In this document: positions 13,138 to 23,665 of the stretch, in pieces
How the letters are laid out: the number at the start of each line of letters is the position of its first letter
How positions within the stretch are numbered: position 1 is the first letter of the stretch
Assembly: GCF_010015445.1 (NCBI RefSeq)
Contig: NC_053116.1
Location: forward strand, 10,048,585 to 10,112,584
Source: Perca fluviatilis
Lineage: Eukaryota; Chordata; Actinopteri; Perciformes; Percidae
DNA length: 64,000 nucleotides
Reading direction: 5' to 3'
Translations under genes and position numbers: made by a program
Notes under the pieces: generated by a model
The model's database searches: none
The model's input: only the letters and a program-made list of their open reading frames with translations
Told to the model about the DNA's origin: nothing

Positions 13138-13166
13138 GCTGCTAGCTGCCGTCCGGTGAGTGTATT
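13138..13166 (+). repeat. direct repeat copy 1 outside the inverted repeat
   Basis: GCTGCTAGCTGCCGTCCGGT followed by GAGTGTATT. The same 29 bases occur in the same orientation at 17956-17984, on the far side of the large inverted repeat. Each contains the splice-donor-like CCGGTGAGTG. Confidence 0.85.
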
Positions 13167-13310
13167 CAGACAGGCTTCTGTGATAATCATCCAAATAACA
13201 ATCCACAGAGCGGTGGTGGTGTGGCTATGTCCTCCAGAGGACAGGTCATGTCACGTCTTGAAGTGTATTCCCCCCTAAAAAAAAAAACAGTAGTGCGGTA
13301 GTAGCTGTTA

Positions 13311-13336
13311 GCTGCTAGCTGCCCTCCGGTGAGTGT
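13311..13336 (+). repeat. direct repeat copy 2
   Basis: GCTGCTAGCTGCCCTCCGGT then GAGTGT. It differs from copy 1 by one base in the shared part and lies directly before the left arm of the inverted repeat. Confidence 0.85.
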
Positions 13337-13480
13337 GTACAGCTATGGAGTTATATTCCTATCTTTAATCAAGAGCGCATTCTTTCAATTTGAGAGCATT
13401 TCTCACTGATATTACGTTCAGATTTTGTAATAATTTCCCTCAAAACCTTGCTCTCACACTCAAATAGTCACTGCTCGCAC

Positions 13481-13600
13481 TTGGATTTGCTCTGCTTGTG
13501 CTCAAAGTTTGTGCTCGCGCTTGGATTTTCTCTGCTTGTGCTCAAAGTTTGTGCTCGCGCTTGGATTTGCTCTGCCTGCACTCAAACTTTCTGCTTGGAC
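13481..13600 (+). repeat. 40-bp minisatellite, 3 copies (left arm)
   Basis: Units begin TTGGATTTGCTCTGCTTGTG at 13481, 13521 and 13561; the last is divergent. A further degenerate series follows to about 13720. The open frames rich in Leu, Cys and Ser-Ala come from this repeat and are not genes. Confidence 0.93.
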
Positions 13601-13877
13601 TCAGATATGTTGTTGTTTGGACAGATTTCCTGCTCTCAGCTTTGAACCTTCTCCTCGCACTCAGGCTGATTCTGCTCACTTGCAAAGTTTCTGCTCTCGG
13701 ATTTCTCCTGCGCGCTTGGATTTTTTGTGTGTTATAACCCTATCAAAAGTCAACAACCAATAGAATGCTAGCTGTAGTGTTGACCAATGAAATGATCCCA
13801 ACCCCGTTGAGGGTGCGTTCACTTTACTTTAGAACGTGTGTTGAGGGCGGCTGCACTGTAACCTGACTGTAACCAAG

Positions 13878-13886
13878 TTTATATAT
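13878..13886 (+). promoter_or_regulatory. TATA box candidate, left arm
   Basis: TTTATATATCCCC about 55 bases before the ATG at 13939, with GC-rich sequence directly downstream. The same sequence sits in mirror image in the right arm. Confidence 0.5.
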
Positions 13887-14101
13887 CCCCGCGCCGTTTA
13901 TAGATTTATTATAAGTATATGTCAACAATGTGCACAGAATGGTCGACGCACTTTCACCTGCACCCGTCAGGAAACGGGAGAAAGCTTTGAAGTGGGACGT
14001 ATGAAGTTATGTCCACAACTACGAGGGTGAGTAACATAACGTAAGCACCTAGCTAGCTAGCTAGCTAGCATATGGCCTAGCTTGATGTCCAGAAACAAAT
14101 A

Positions 14102-14931
14102 GAGGTGGTTTAATGTACCTAAACAATGATCAATGATTACCAAATTTCTCTCTCATATTGCTCCTCATAACCACTGAAAACTGTCAAAAAAATAACCCAA
14201 AGTCCAATTATTATGGACGTTATGTGACTGATAACTGATTGATATCTGATTGATCATTGTTTAGGTACATTAAGTTACCACGTTAAGCTTTTTCACGTTA
14301 AGCGTTAGAATGTCCCGGCTGCTGTTGAGGGAAACTGTAGTCTATAACTTCCTGAGCGACTGATCGTCCATTTTTGCCCCCTTTACATAATAAATATGGC
14401 TATGAAATGGAACATGAAATACATAAATGAGGCAATACATATATAGGCATTAGTCATTATAGTTCAATAGCCTAAATACATATGTTTTACTTATATTTAT
14501 TTCAGGGACTTTTATTTATTCCGTCTATTTATATGCACGTTATATTCAAAGGAAGTTTAGTTATCTCACAGGCTCAGACTAAAAGCAGCAGCAAGCCTGC
14601 CTGACATCAGTGCATAGCATATCACTGCAAAGTAAATAAAATATGAATAAATCACGAGCGCGGTAGATTCCCAGGTCAGCTAGAGCGGGTAACGCAGCTC
14701 TGCAGACGGACCAGAGTCAGTCAGCACCGGGGAGCGAACCGCGGGGACCAAGCTCACAGGGCTGGTAGCTAGCTGCTAGCTAGCTGCAGCAGCTAATATT
14801 AGAATATTAGACCGAGCACCGGAGGTCTGATCCCCAGGATTTAAAACGAAAATCAAATAACCATTTGTTTTTTAATACCTGTTTATGAAATTAAAATCAA
14901 ATGAACGAAAAAGTACACGGACCCAGTCTGT
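14102..14931. other. spacer between outer and inner inverted segments (intron of the gene-like unit)
   Basis: It is not shared with the right arm. 14640-14830 is GC-richer with TAGCTAGCTGCTAGC words like those outside the arms. No coding frame is evident. Confidence 0.5.
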
Positions 14932-15072
14932 TAAGTACAATTTCACCACTAATAAAACAGATCTAGAGATGATATGCTTTATTTGCAACTTAAATGTAAT
15001 TTTTTTAATTAATACAAAGCAAACTGAGCAGAAAGAACAAGTATTTTGTTGGTTTGTTTCTCTTCTTCCAGG
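14932..15072 (+). repeat. inner inverted segment, left
   Basis: A second, more diverged inverted match: shared blocks AACAGATCTAGA, TTAATTAATACAAAGCAAAC and ACAAGTATTTTGTT pair with the complement of 16645-16800. It contains the pyrimidine tract and CCAG splice acceptor of exon 2, so the arms share both donor and acceptor sides of the same intron. Confidence 0.85.
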
Positions 15073-15584
15073 TGTGACTGAAGTACCCGTTGAGCTGCAT
15101 CACAGCTGCACTATGTGCATGGACCTGTGCCAGTCAGCACATCACTCACCTGTGTGCAGAGGACAGGCAGCAGTAGCACAAACCAAGAAGGTTGGCAAGT
15201 CTGATAATAATGCAATTGTAAAAATAATAATATAATAGTAAAATCATGTTACATACACTTATGTTTCTTGCTTAAATTCACAGGGTGCACAACCAGGCCT
15301 GGGAGAGAAAATTACTGATGTCCACAAAACCAAATCAGAGAAGGTAAGGTAAGATAGTAATGATGTTAAAGCAAGCTATGTACACCTAATATATTACGTG
15401 TTGATGTCTATGAATCTGTCTTTAATAGGAGCATACTATACAAAGACAACAGTGGAGAGTTCCTGGATCGGTCTGTCCTCAAAGTGCCAGAGATCTACAA
15501 GGACTTCACCCTTTTCTGCACCATCAGCGCTATAATCAAAGTGATAAAAAAGAGAACAAATTATTGTTTTCTCTGTTGACATGA

Positions 15585-16381
15585 ATAGGTGCCTGTAATG
15601 TCTGTCCATATATTCAATCAATTCAATAAATGTTGATAAGTATCACTGCTATTTCTTAAATCATTGTAGTTTTTCAGAGCAATAAGATACAGATTATTAA
15701 AACCATGTTCACATTTGCAACAAATTAAAACCCTGATCAAGGCAAATTGTTTTTCATGTTCCATAACATTTATGAAAAAAAAACAGTACAATTAAATTTA
15801 CCAGAGCTGACACTTGGTAAATAGCTTTAATTTACCTTGTCAAAACAATGAGTAATTCATAACAAATTGCACAATATTTGACACAAAACCTTAAAAGTGT
15901 ATGGTTCATACTACGGTGAAGCAGTACAATGTGCCTATAGGATTTACTGTAGCAGGAACATTGATATTGGCAAACAGATGACCCAGATTCAGGTGAGTTT
16001 GTGAGCAGGGTTATGAATAAAGATAAGATAGGCCTAGTGTTCACAAGAGGGATGATTCAGGTATGGCAACACAAATTAAGAATAATTCAATTAAATAGGA
16101 GGTATGTACAACTAGTAGAAGATAAATTAACTATACAAGAGCAATTAAGGTAAAGTTTTGAGGTGGCAAGCTAAAGTATAGTCAATAGCATGGAGTCAAG
16201 TCAACAGTGTACACCAGAATAATATATACTGTGATTAAGTAATGATACTTACTGTTGTCTGTACTAATATAACACAAAAAAATAATACAGTGTTTGATGC
16301 AGTATGGAGAACAACCAAGTCCCATATCAACCCAGGAGACTTTAAGTGCAGCTGTTGATGTTCACTACAAACAAAACTTGC
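15585..16381. other. centre of the inverted repeat
   Basis: A polyadenylation signal AATAAA at 15625-15630 suits the plus-strand unit. Beyond it the sequence is AT-rich, and I see no gene or named repeat. Confidence 0.5.
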
Positions 16382-16569
16382 AGATGGTTGTAGTCTGTAG
16401 CCAGTCATACAGTAGGTAGATCTGGAGCAGATGGTTGTAGTCTGTAGCCAGTCATACAGTAGGTAGATCTGGAGCAGATGGTTGTAGTCTGTAGCAAGCC
16501 GTACAGTAGGTAGATCTGGAGCAGATGGTTGTAGTCTGTGGCCAGCCATACAGCAGGTAGATCTGGAGT
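16382..16569 (-). repeat. 47-bp tandem repeat, 4 copies
   Basis: Units start AGATGGTTGTAGTCTGTAGC at 16382, 16429, 16476 and 16523, exactly 47 apart, with a few substitutions. The minus-strand open frames through it are by-products. Confidence 0.95.
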
Positions 16570-16644
16570 AGCACGGTGAATTCTAGCTATCATGGGTTGG
16601 TGATATGACACACAGATCAACAGGGGTCAAACCCCTCAGCCCCA

Positions 16645-16800
16645 CCTGGATGAAAAGAAAGTAAAACAAAATACTTGTTTTTTCAGTTCAGTTTGCTTTG
16701 TATTAATTAAACAAATAACTGCTATTTAAGGAGCAAATAAGAAACCATATCATTTCTAGATCTGTTTTTATTATAGTGATAAAATTGAACTTAACATTAC
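16645..16800 (-). repeat. inner inverted segment, right
   Basis: Reverse-complement partner of 14932-15072, with clear but lower identity than the outer arms. It includes the splice-acceptor region. Confidence 0.85.
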
Positions 16801-17082
16801 GTTTTATACAGATTGCTATGAATCTATTTTCAAACTAATGTTATATGAAGGAATGAACAACACACAACAATGATGCAAAAACTGACACAAACAATCCAGT
16901 TTCTTGTGTTCTTTCAGTTATATTACAGTTTATGTTTTACTACTGGCTCTAACATGAAATTAGCCAAATCCCAGGAACATGGTTAACCAAACGAGGAAAA
17001 AATACAAAGTAGGGTCATCACATATACACACACTGTCCGTCATATGTCGTTCAATCTAGCTAGCTATACAATAAAGAACATA
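16801..17082. other. unmatched right spacer
   Basis: About 280 bases, AT-rich, with no partner in the left half apart from short words. Nothing else is seen. Confidence 0.5.
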
Positions 17083-17306
17083 TATTTGTTTCTGGACATC
17101 AAGCTAGGCTATATGCTAGCGCCATATGCTAGCTAGCTAGCTAGGTGCTTAAGTTATGTTACTCACCCTCGTAGTTGTGGACATAACTTCATACGTCCCA
17201 CTTCAAAGCTTTCTCCCGTTTCCTAACGGGTGCAGGTGAAAGTGCGTCGACCATTCTGTGCACATTGTTGACATATACTTATAATAAAGCTATAAACGGC
17301 GCGGGG

Positions 17307-17315
17307 ATATATAAA
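17307..17315 (-). promoter_or_regulatory. TATA box candidate, right arm
   Basis: Mirror copy of the left-arm TATA (TTTATATATCCCC on the minus strand), directed into the inverted repeat. Confidence 0.45.
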
Positions 17316-17600
17316 CTTGGTTACAGTCAGGTTACAGTGCAGCCGCCCTCAACACACGTTCTAAAGTAAAGTGAACGCACCCTCAACGGGGTTGGGATCA
17401 TTTCATTGGTCAACACTACAGCTGGCATTCTATTGGTTGTTGACTTTTGATAGGGTTATAACACACAAAAAATCCAAGCGCGCAGGAGAAATCCGAGAGC
17501 AGAAACTTTGCAAGTGAGCAGAATCAGCCTGAGTGCGAGGAGAAGGTTCAAAGCTGAGAGCAGGAAATCTGTCCAAACAACAACATATCTGAGTCCAAGC

Positions 17601-17800
17601 AGAAAGTTTGAGTGCAAGCAGAGCAAATCCAAGCGCGAGCACAAACTTTGAGCACAAGCAGAGAAAATCCAAGCGCGAGCACAAACTTTGAGCACAAGCA
17701 GAGCAAATCCAAGCGCGAGCACAAACTTTGAGCACAAGCAGAGCAAATCCAAGCGCGAGCACAAACTTTGAGCACAAGCAGAGCAAATCCAAGCGCGAGC
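17601..17800 (-). repeat. 40-bp minisatellite, 5 copies (right arm)
   Basis: The word AGCAAATCCAAGCGCGAGC ends at 17640, 17680, 17720, 17760 and 17800, so the unit is exactly 40 bp. There are five copies here against three in the left arm. Confidence 0.95.
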
Positions 17801-17955
17801 AGTGACTATTTGAGTGTGAGAGCAAGGTTTTGAGGGAAATTATTACAAAATCTGAAAGTAATATCAGTGAGAAATGCTCTCAAATTGAAAGAATGCGCTC
17901 TTGATTAAAGATAGGAATATAACTCCATATACAGCCAGATAGCTGTTAGCCGTTA

Positions 17956-17984
17956 GCTGCTAGCTGCCGTCCGGTGAGTGTATT
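17956..17984 (+). repeat. direct repeat copy 3, right of the inverted repeat
   Basis: Identical over 29 bases to 13138-13166 and in the same orientation, so direct repeats flank the inverted-repeat unit. Confidence 0.85.
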
Positions 17985-18404
17985 ATGACAGCTGAACGTT
18001 TGAGCGCATACTCAAAAATAAGCCTACGTTGAAAAGATAGAAGCAGTTAGCCTACTATGCACTAGAAAGAGAATAGACGTGCCAGCCTATGTGCATCCTC
18101 CAGGATAGACATCAGCAGCTACCAACCGAGACACGGCCGTGAAAGGTGAAGCAAACTTGCACGTCTTTCCTGAAATGACAGCTGATACCACAGGGAGAGA
18201 AGCAGATTTAAAGCAGTGTTGTGACGCTGTGATTGGCCTATTCATGAATCCGTGGCCGATTCTGATTGGCTTATCGGGAAGGTGAACGCCTCCAGCGCTG
18301 ATTCGATTTAGGGAGAGAACTGATTTATTGTTAGGTCTTCCTGAAAGAATTTACGCTGAGCTACATTACTGTATTGTGTCAACAGTTCATTTAATATTGT
18401 ATTT
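17985..18404. other. gene-free stretch
   Basis: No gene or named repeat is recognised. Confidence 0.5.
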
Positions 18405-18960
18405 CTTATTCGGTGCCATGTCATTTCTCTGACGCTCCATTGTTCAGACCTCTCAACCCAAAAAATTCCCTTTGGTCCTACAGCTCACTAATCCGACGTT
18501 GCGAATCCCACTATGGCCACGCCAAGACCCGCCCTTCAATAGCATTTATTGGCCAGGCATCCATGCTTACACAAGGTAACGTAACCCCATTTCTACAGGT
18601 CCTATCCCCTGACTGATCGGCTATCCTAACCTTAACCACACTAGGTCAAATGCCTAACCCCAACCAATCAAGCTGCTTTGTAGGGCAGGTCTTGGCATGG
18701 CCATAGTGGGATTCGTAATTTTGCCACCAGCGAGATGTCTGACTAGTGGGCTGTAGGACCAAAGGGAATTTTTTTGGGGTTATTGAGAGTTCGGAACAAT
18801 CGAGCATCGGAGAAATGGGCAGTCCCCTTCTTATTCGGGGTGCAAATGTTCCACAAAAACATGTTCTTCCCGAGACTATTTTGCAGAGCCACCGTGTCTG
18901 CATCCAGAGCTTAGTGCCACCCAAGACGATTGTGATTGGTTTAAAGAAATGCAAACAACC
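18405..18960. mobile_element. miniature inverted-repeat element
   Basis: 18432-18540 and 18655-18807 are inverted copies of each other; shared words are AAAATTCCCTTTGGTCCTAC, CGAATCCCACTATGGCCA and GCCAAGACC. The next part (18840-18955) matches, inverted, the element at 58.64-58.76 kb, with shared words TTTAAACCAATCACAAT and CTCTGCAAAATAG. A T run follows at 18969. It is non-autonomous with no coding capacity. Confidence 0.75.
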
Positions 18961-20892
18961 CAGGGTTCTTTTTTTTTTTTTTTTTCTTCTTCTTCTCCTA
19001 TACCAGAATGTATGTGTGGTGTAGTTAGACCTTACTTGCGAGACTATGTGTAATGTAACGGAAGATATTCTCCATCATCTGGGTGGTAGGCAACATCACA
19101 GGGGCCCTGTACTAGATAGACATTTATTGATCCTTTCGGAAATTCATCTTGCACCATACAGCTCATCAAATAGACAACAGACCATAGACAACAGACAACA
19201 AGACAACCAACCCCTCCCTTCCCCCGACACAACCACACAATCCCGAATATCTCCACATCATAAATAAAAATAGCAAAGTGCAGTGTCATTAGCACCAATG
19301 GGCTATCAACAGTAAGGTGCATCATCAGTAGCATTTTAATATTATACTTTATGCAGTATTATTACCCAGAAAGGATCAAGTTATTTTCCCTAATTTATTT
19401 AGTAGTGTAATGCTGGTAGGAGTGAATGATTTTGATGTACTGTGTGTCAAGACGTTCACACACCAAGTCTGATGAGATGAAGCGGGGATGTCTTGCACTA
19501 TTTGTGTAAGCTAGAGGATGTATTTCCTGCTCTTGTCATGGTTTTTAATATTCAGCTGTGCTCTCTCAGATGTGCTGTCAGGACGTAACGCTTCCATTCA
19601 TCTCCATTTAGCCACAAACTCTTCTCAATGAACAGAGGAAACAAATAGCCCATTTTAGACGTGATGGAGTTTGTAGCCCTGACTGGTTGTGTCGGCCGAA
19701 TTATGAGATAACTATTGAATTGAGGTTCCTGTCTTCTACAAGCAGGATCTATGACTTTTTTTCAGTATTAGCTAATGGTTCACTTCGTCTCAGGTTTGAG
19801 GCTCACCATGAGAACCCAACTCTCTTGCTGTATTTTTATTGAAGGGAAGTAGTCTTAACTCGAGTGGCTGATTCAGTCATGCAGCCTACTCACTATCCTG
19901 TGTATCTGCCCTTCCGTTCGAGACCGGCATCTATTTTTGGGTGTCTAATACAGCTGTCGCGACTGCTTTTACCATGAAAAGCAACTAAAAATAAAGCTTG
20001 ACTGCACAGTAACAACGCAACATTAGACTTTTCTGTCATCCCCTCTGTCCTCTTTTAAAAAAAGAGAAAAATTACAACGGAGCAACGATTACTCTTTATA
20101 ATCCCGTTTTTTGAAATATTTTGCCTCTGAGCCAATTATTCCATCTTCTGCATATTTAACACATGGCTGTTTGTCCCAGATTCATAAAAAGAGCCTCCTG
20201 GCTGAAGCCACGTCAAAGAATTGGAGAAACTGTAAAAGACAGAAAAAGTGCATCTGCAGGGCAAAAAGAGAGGGGGGAAAAAAGAGGCTGTTTGTGAAGT
20301 TGAATGGCTCTTTGGTTTTGAAGAGAGGACGGCACAATAATCCGGTCTCGGCTTCTGTCATGCCTCGGAGCTTCGTGGCATCCCACTGAACTCGAGCAGT
20401 TGTCTCACCTCCAGGACTTAACAAGTTTAGAGAACCAGGCACATTCTGCTTCTCAACAGATGCTCTCCCTCCGTCTTTCTCATTATGCCTCTAATAAAGC
20501 CTCTCCAGCACATTAAAAACACATTCTCATGACTGTTATATATTTTTTACATTCATAATCATTGCAATTCGAAAGCATGATGTAATATTTTCATGTGCAG
20601 ACACAAAACTTGAGAAGAAGGGCTTATTATAAGCAAAGAGGAGGAAGTGCCAGCAGAGCTGCACCTCATCTGTTGTTTTCCTTCTCCTCATGCTTTAATG
20701 ACCAAATGCGTGGTTCAAATGCAGCCAATACATTTTTCTTGTGACATTCTTGGAACTGTCAGTCGTTTTTCTATTTATCTATTAACAAAGCTTTCTCCAT
20801 CAAAAAGTTGCCTGAATATTGAAAACATTATTTGTCAGCAACATGTTATTCAGCCCAGTGCAGTAGTGGAAAGTAACTAAGTAGTTCAATTT
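18961..20892. other. gene-free stretch
   Basis: A T run occurs at 18969-18983. 19110-19150 (GACATTTATTGATCCTTTCG) resembles the 3' end of fish LINEs. The rest holds no recognised gene. Confidence 0.5.
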
Positions 20893-21812
20893 ATTCTTTG
20901 TCCCAAACGGGCAATTTGTATGCTGCAGGAAGACCTCACATGAAGAATATACAACGCAAACCACAACAATTATCACAATAACATCAGCTTCAGCCTGAGT
21001 TAAAGAATAAATAGTTGCAGAGTTGTATTGGACTGATGATGAAAGTAAAAAAGAACTACAAGAACTCAAACAATAAATAATAATAAAGATAAAATAAATA
21101 AAGGGGTCATTAATACAAGCAAGGGCTATCCCTTCCTCTTAGCTGAGTTGAGTGCCTGAATGGAAAGAGGAATAAAATAGTTTTTGTATCTCTATTTAAG
21201 AGCCAAGGGGGTGCTAAAACGAAAGCCAGATGGTAATAACATGTATTCTCCAGTGGTGTCCTTGCAAGTAGACATGGCTTTTTTTTATTTTTTATTTGTG
21301 TAACAATGTCAGTAAGGCTACTGAACTTCACACCCATTATCTTGCTGGCCACATTCACAATTTTTAAAAGTGCATTTTTATCCTTGATGGTGAGGTTTCT
21401 ATACCAGCAGATGATAGAAAATGTCAGGAGAGACTAAATAAAAGCTCTGTAGAACAAAGTCAATCTTTTGTCCATCTGGAATTTAGCAAGTTTTTTTCCT
21501 TTTGTGCAATGAGTCTGTTGGCCTCTTGCACAGAGAAGCAGTGTTCAGTTCGATTTTAAGCCGGTTGTCATTCAAGGTGCCCAGATATTTGTAATATGGC
21601 ACAATGTCTATGTCCTGGCCCTTGATAACACTACTACAGGGGACATTGGGATGACGTCTGAGATCAATGGACGTATCCTTAGTTTTTGTAATGTTTAGAT
21701 GAAGGAAAGCCTTCTTACACCAGGCAACAAAATCATCAATCACTGGACCATGGTCATTTTCATGTGCACTAAGAAGGCTGACAATAACTGAGTTGTCTGC
21801 AAACTTGATAAT

Positions 21813-22291
21813 TCAATTTTATTTATAGTATCAAATCATAACAGTTATCTTGAGACACTTTACAGATAGAGTAGGTCTAGACCACACTCTATAAATTCCC
21901 AAACCCCAACAATTACAGTAATTCCCTCAAGAGCAAGCATTAGCAGTGGCTATTGCGACAGTGGCAAGGAAAAACTCCCTTTAGGAAGAAACCTCGGCAG
22001 ACCCAGACTCTTGGTAGGCGGTGTCTGACAGGGCCGGTTGGGGGTGTGATGAACAGTGGCAAATAATAGTCACATTAAAGATAATGGAACAGTGACTTCG
22101 AAGGTCATCGTGGAAGTTCATGTCATAGCAGGGCACATCGTGTCATACTGAGTAGTGCAGTCTCCTATACGGGATCCTGACTACTCTGTGCATATGAACA
22201 TCACAGCAGGGCGTTGTGGGATGTAACGTGGCGCTGCAGAGCATGGGTGGATGCGGCGGACGCAGCAGGACGCAGCAGAATGCAGCAGGAC
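21813..22291 (+). mobile_element. 479-bp insertion inside the LINE
   Basis: Flanked by the direct repeat GATAAT (21807-21812 and 22292-22297), a target-site duplication. Joining the flanks restores the LINE frame across HII and KFADN. It starts TCAATTTTATTTATAGTATC, includes GGAAAAACTCCCTTTAGGAA, and ends in a CAGCAGGACG-rich tract. This looks like a very common teleost interspersed repeat whose class I cannot assign with confidence. Confidence 0.8.
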
Positions 22292-22682
22292 GATAATGTG
22301 CCTATTGTCATGATGGCTACAGCCGTCGTTGGTGTATAGGATGTAAAACAGAGGGGACAGGACACATCCCTGTGGGGATCCAGTGGATGATATTAACTCA
22401 CTGGAAAGCACACTGTTCACCCTCACCCTTTGACATTTCTGAGTGAGAAAATCCAGTATCCAGCCTACTAAGCTCGGTTCAAGGTTAAAATGACTGAGTA
22501 ATTTTGTAGCTAGCAGATGAAGTTGTATGTGTTGAAAGCAGATGAGAAATCAACAAAGAGTAGCCTAGCATGATTACCACTCCCCTCTAGATTTATATAA
22601 GAGATTGTGTATGGCATCTTGTACCCCCCTCTTGGCCTTGTAGACAAACTTAAATGGATCTAAAAGAAGTTCTGCCTTATAG

Positions 22683-23665
22683 TTAGGCATTTGTTTTGCA
22701 AATCTGCAAAAAAAATTCTTACCAATAGCTTTTTTTTTACCATGTGTTCCTATAGGTGTCTAGTAATACCTCCCAATTTATCCACGGCCAAATCCTCAGG
22801 GAAACGCCTGGAGAGCCAATCCAAGTTAAAAATAAAAATAGTGAAAATATTTTTTTTTGAGAGTGAGAGGTCTCACTCTGTAGCTAAAACAGAGACCTGA
22901 ACACACAGGGTGAAAAGAGGAGCTGCAGCAATGTGCAGTACAACAAAAATATGGTGTTTTTTGAAAATTAAACCATGTAAACCTATTCTGATACAACCTC
23001 TAAATACAATTATGAACCTGAAAATGAGCATAAAATGGGCACTTTAATGTTAGCTAACTTAAGCTGGATGCTAGCTAGCAACATTCATTTTAGGCAGTAA
23101 CTAAGATAAAAAATGTGAAAGGGCCTATGCATAAATTTATAGTCATCTAAACTTTAAACTGCTAAATGGATTTAGCCTACTTACCATGCCAGAAAGTAAC
23201 TGTTATATTTTCTTGCAACACTCCTGCTCCTTCTCCACATGCAGAGAGGTAATTATACTGAGCATGTGCATAGCAGGTGTCATTAATGTAGTGTCTTGTA
23301 AAAAAAAGAGGTTTTTTTTTTTATAGTGGGTTTATCTCAAATTGAATGTTGAGAATCCATTTAAATCCGTTTTTTGGTGAAGAATGGATTAAGCAGTCAT
23401 TTTTATTCAAAACTAATGGCTGGGATAGATTCAGCGTCCCTAAAAACACCTAGTTGGATATCTCAAAAGCTAATATTGGTAAAAAAAATATATATATTTT
23501 CACAATTTTTTCCCAGGCCCTCTGGGCACCCCAACTTTGACTGGCTCTCCAGGCGTTTCCCTGAGGATTTGGCTGTGGATAAATTGGAAGGTGTTACTAG
23601 ACCCCTACAGGAACACATGGTAAACATTTTTTTTGCAGATTTGCAAAACAAAACCTAACTACTAC
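22683..23665. mobile_element. non-autonomous element with long inverted ends, inserted in the LINE
   Basis: About 150 bp at the left end (TTGTTTTGCAAATCTGC, then CCAAATCCTCAGGGAAACGC) recurs inverted at 23510-23655. The interior near 22900-23045 (AATTATGAACCTGAAAATGA, GGGCACTTTAA) is a familiar teleost MITE sequence, so this may be two elements nested. There is no coding capacity. Confidence 0.7.

Larger units (their letters stand above)
13344..14101 (+). repeat. left arm of 4.6-kb inverted repeat
   Basis: This arm matches the reverse complement of 17083-17928 almost base for base. It starts TATGGAGTTATATTCC and ends GATGTCCAGAAACAAATA. It contains a 40-bp minisatellite (three copies), a TATA box, a start codon, a splice donor and an (AGCT)n tract near 14050. 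The arms differ mainly by two minisatellite units (80 bp). The high identity implies a recent origin or gene conversion. No TIR signature of a named transposon family is evident. Confidence 0.93.
13939..15584 (+). pseudogene. unrecognised multi-exon gene-like unit inside the inverted repeat
   Basis: I do not recognise the product. Exon 1 starts at ATG 13939 (MVDALSPAPVRKREKALKWD) and ends at donor 14027 (GTGAGT). Exon 2 is 15072-15190, after a pyrimidine-rich acceptor; its frame includes VTEVPVELHHSC. Exon 3 is 15284-15343 or -15348, and exon 4 is 15429-15584. Exon 1 joins exon 2 in phase, and exons 2 and 3 are whole codons. The exon 3 donor has two GTAAG sites 5 nt apart. The upstream one gives an exon 4 frame ending at TGA 15582; the downstream one opens a frame (ILYKDNSGEFLDRS) with C/G-rich third positions, which looks more coding-like. 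AATAAA follows at 15625. An in-frame TGA at 14002 interrupts exon 1, so the unit is broken or starts further in. Cys spacing SCTMCMDLC is notable, but no domain is named. Confidence 0.4.
16645..17254 (-). pseudogene. mirror-image half-gene in the right arm
   Basis: On the minus strand the right arm repeats exon 1: ATG at 17254, the same in-frame TGA, and donor GTGAGT at 17166-17161. The inner segment supplies an acceptor (CCAG, exon start 16645). The exon after it has diverged from the left copy and meets a stop after about eight codons (GAEGFDPC). So this side is a promoter, first exon and intron borders without a usable second exon. Confidence 0.4.
17083..17928 (-). repeat. right arm of 4.6-kb inverted repeat
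   Basis: Reverse complement of 13344-14101, with two extra 40-bp minisatellite units. Single-base differences are few, for example CACCCGTTAGG against CACCCGTCAGG. Confidence 0.93.

Noticed and set aside
17430..17825. 131-codon minus-strand frame with repeating LCSKFVLALGF
   Set aside because: It follows the 40-bp minisatellite. The same repeat gives similar frames in the left arm, and all three frames are open.
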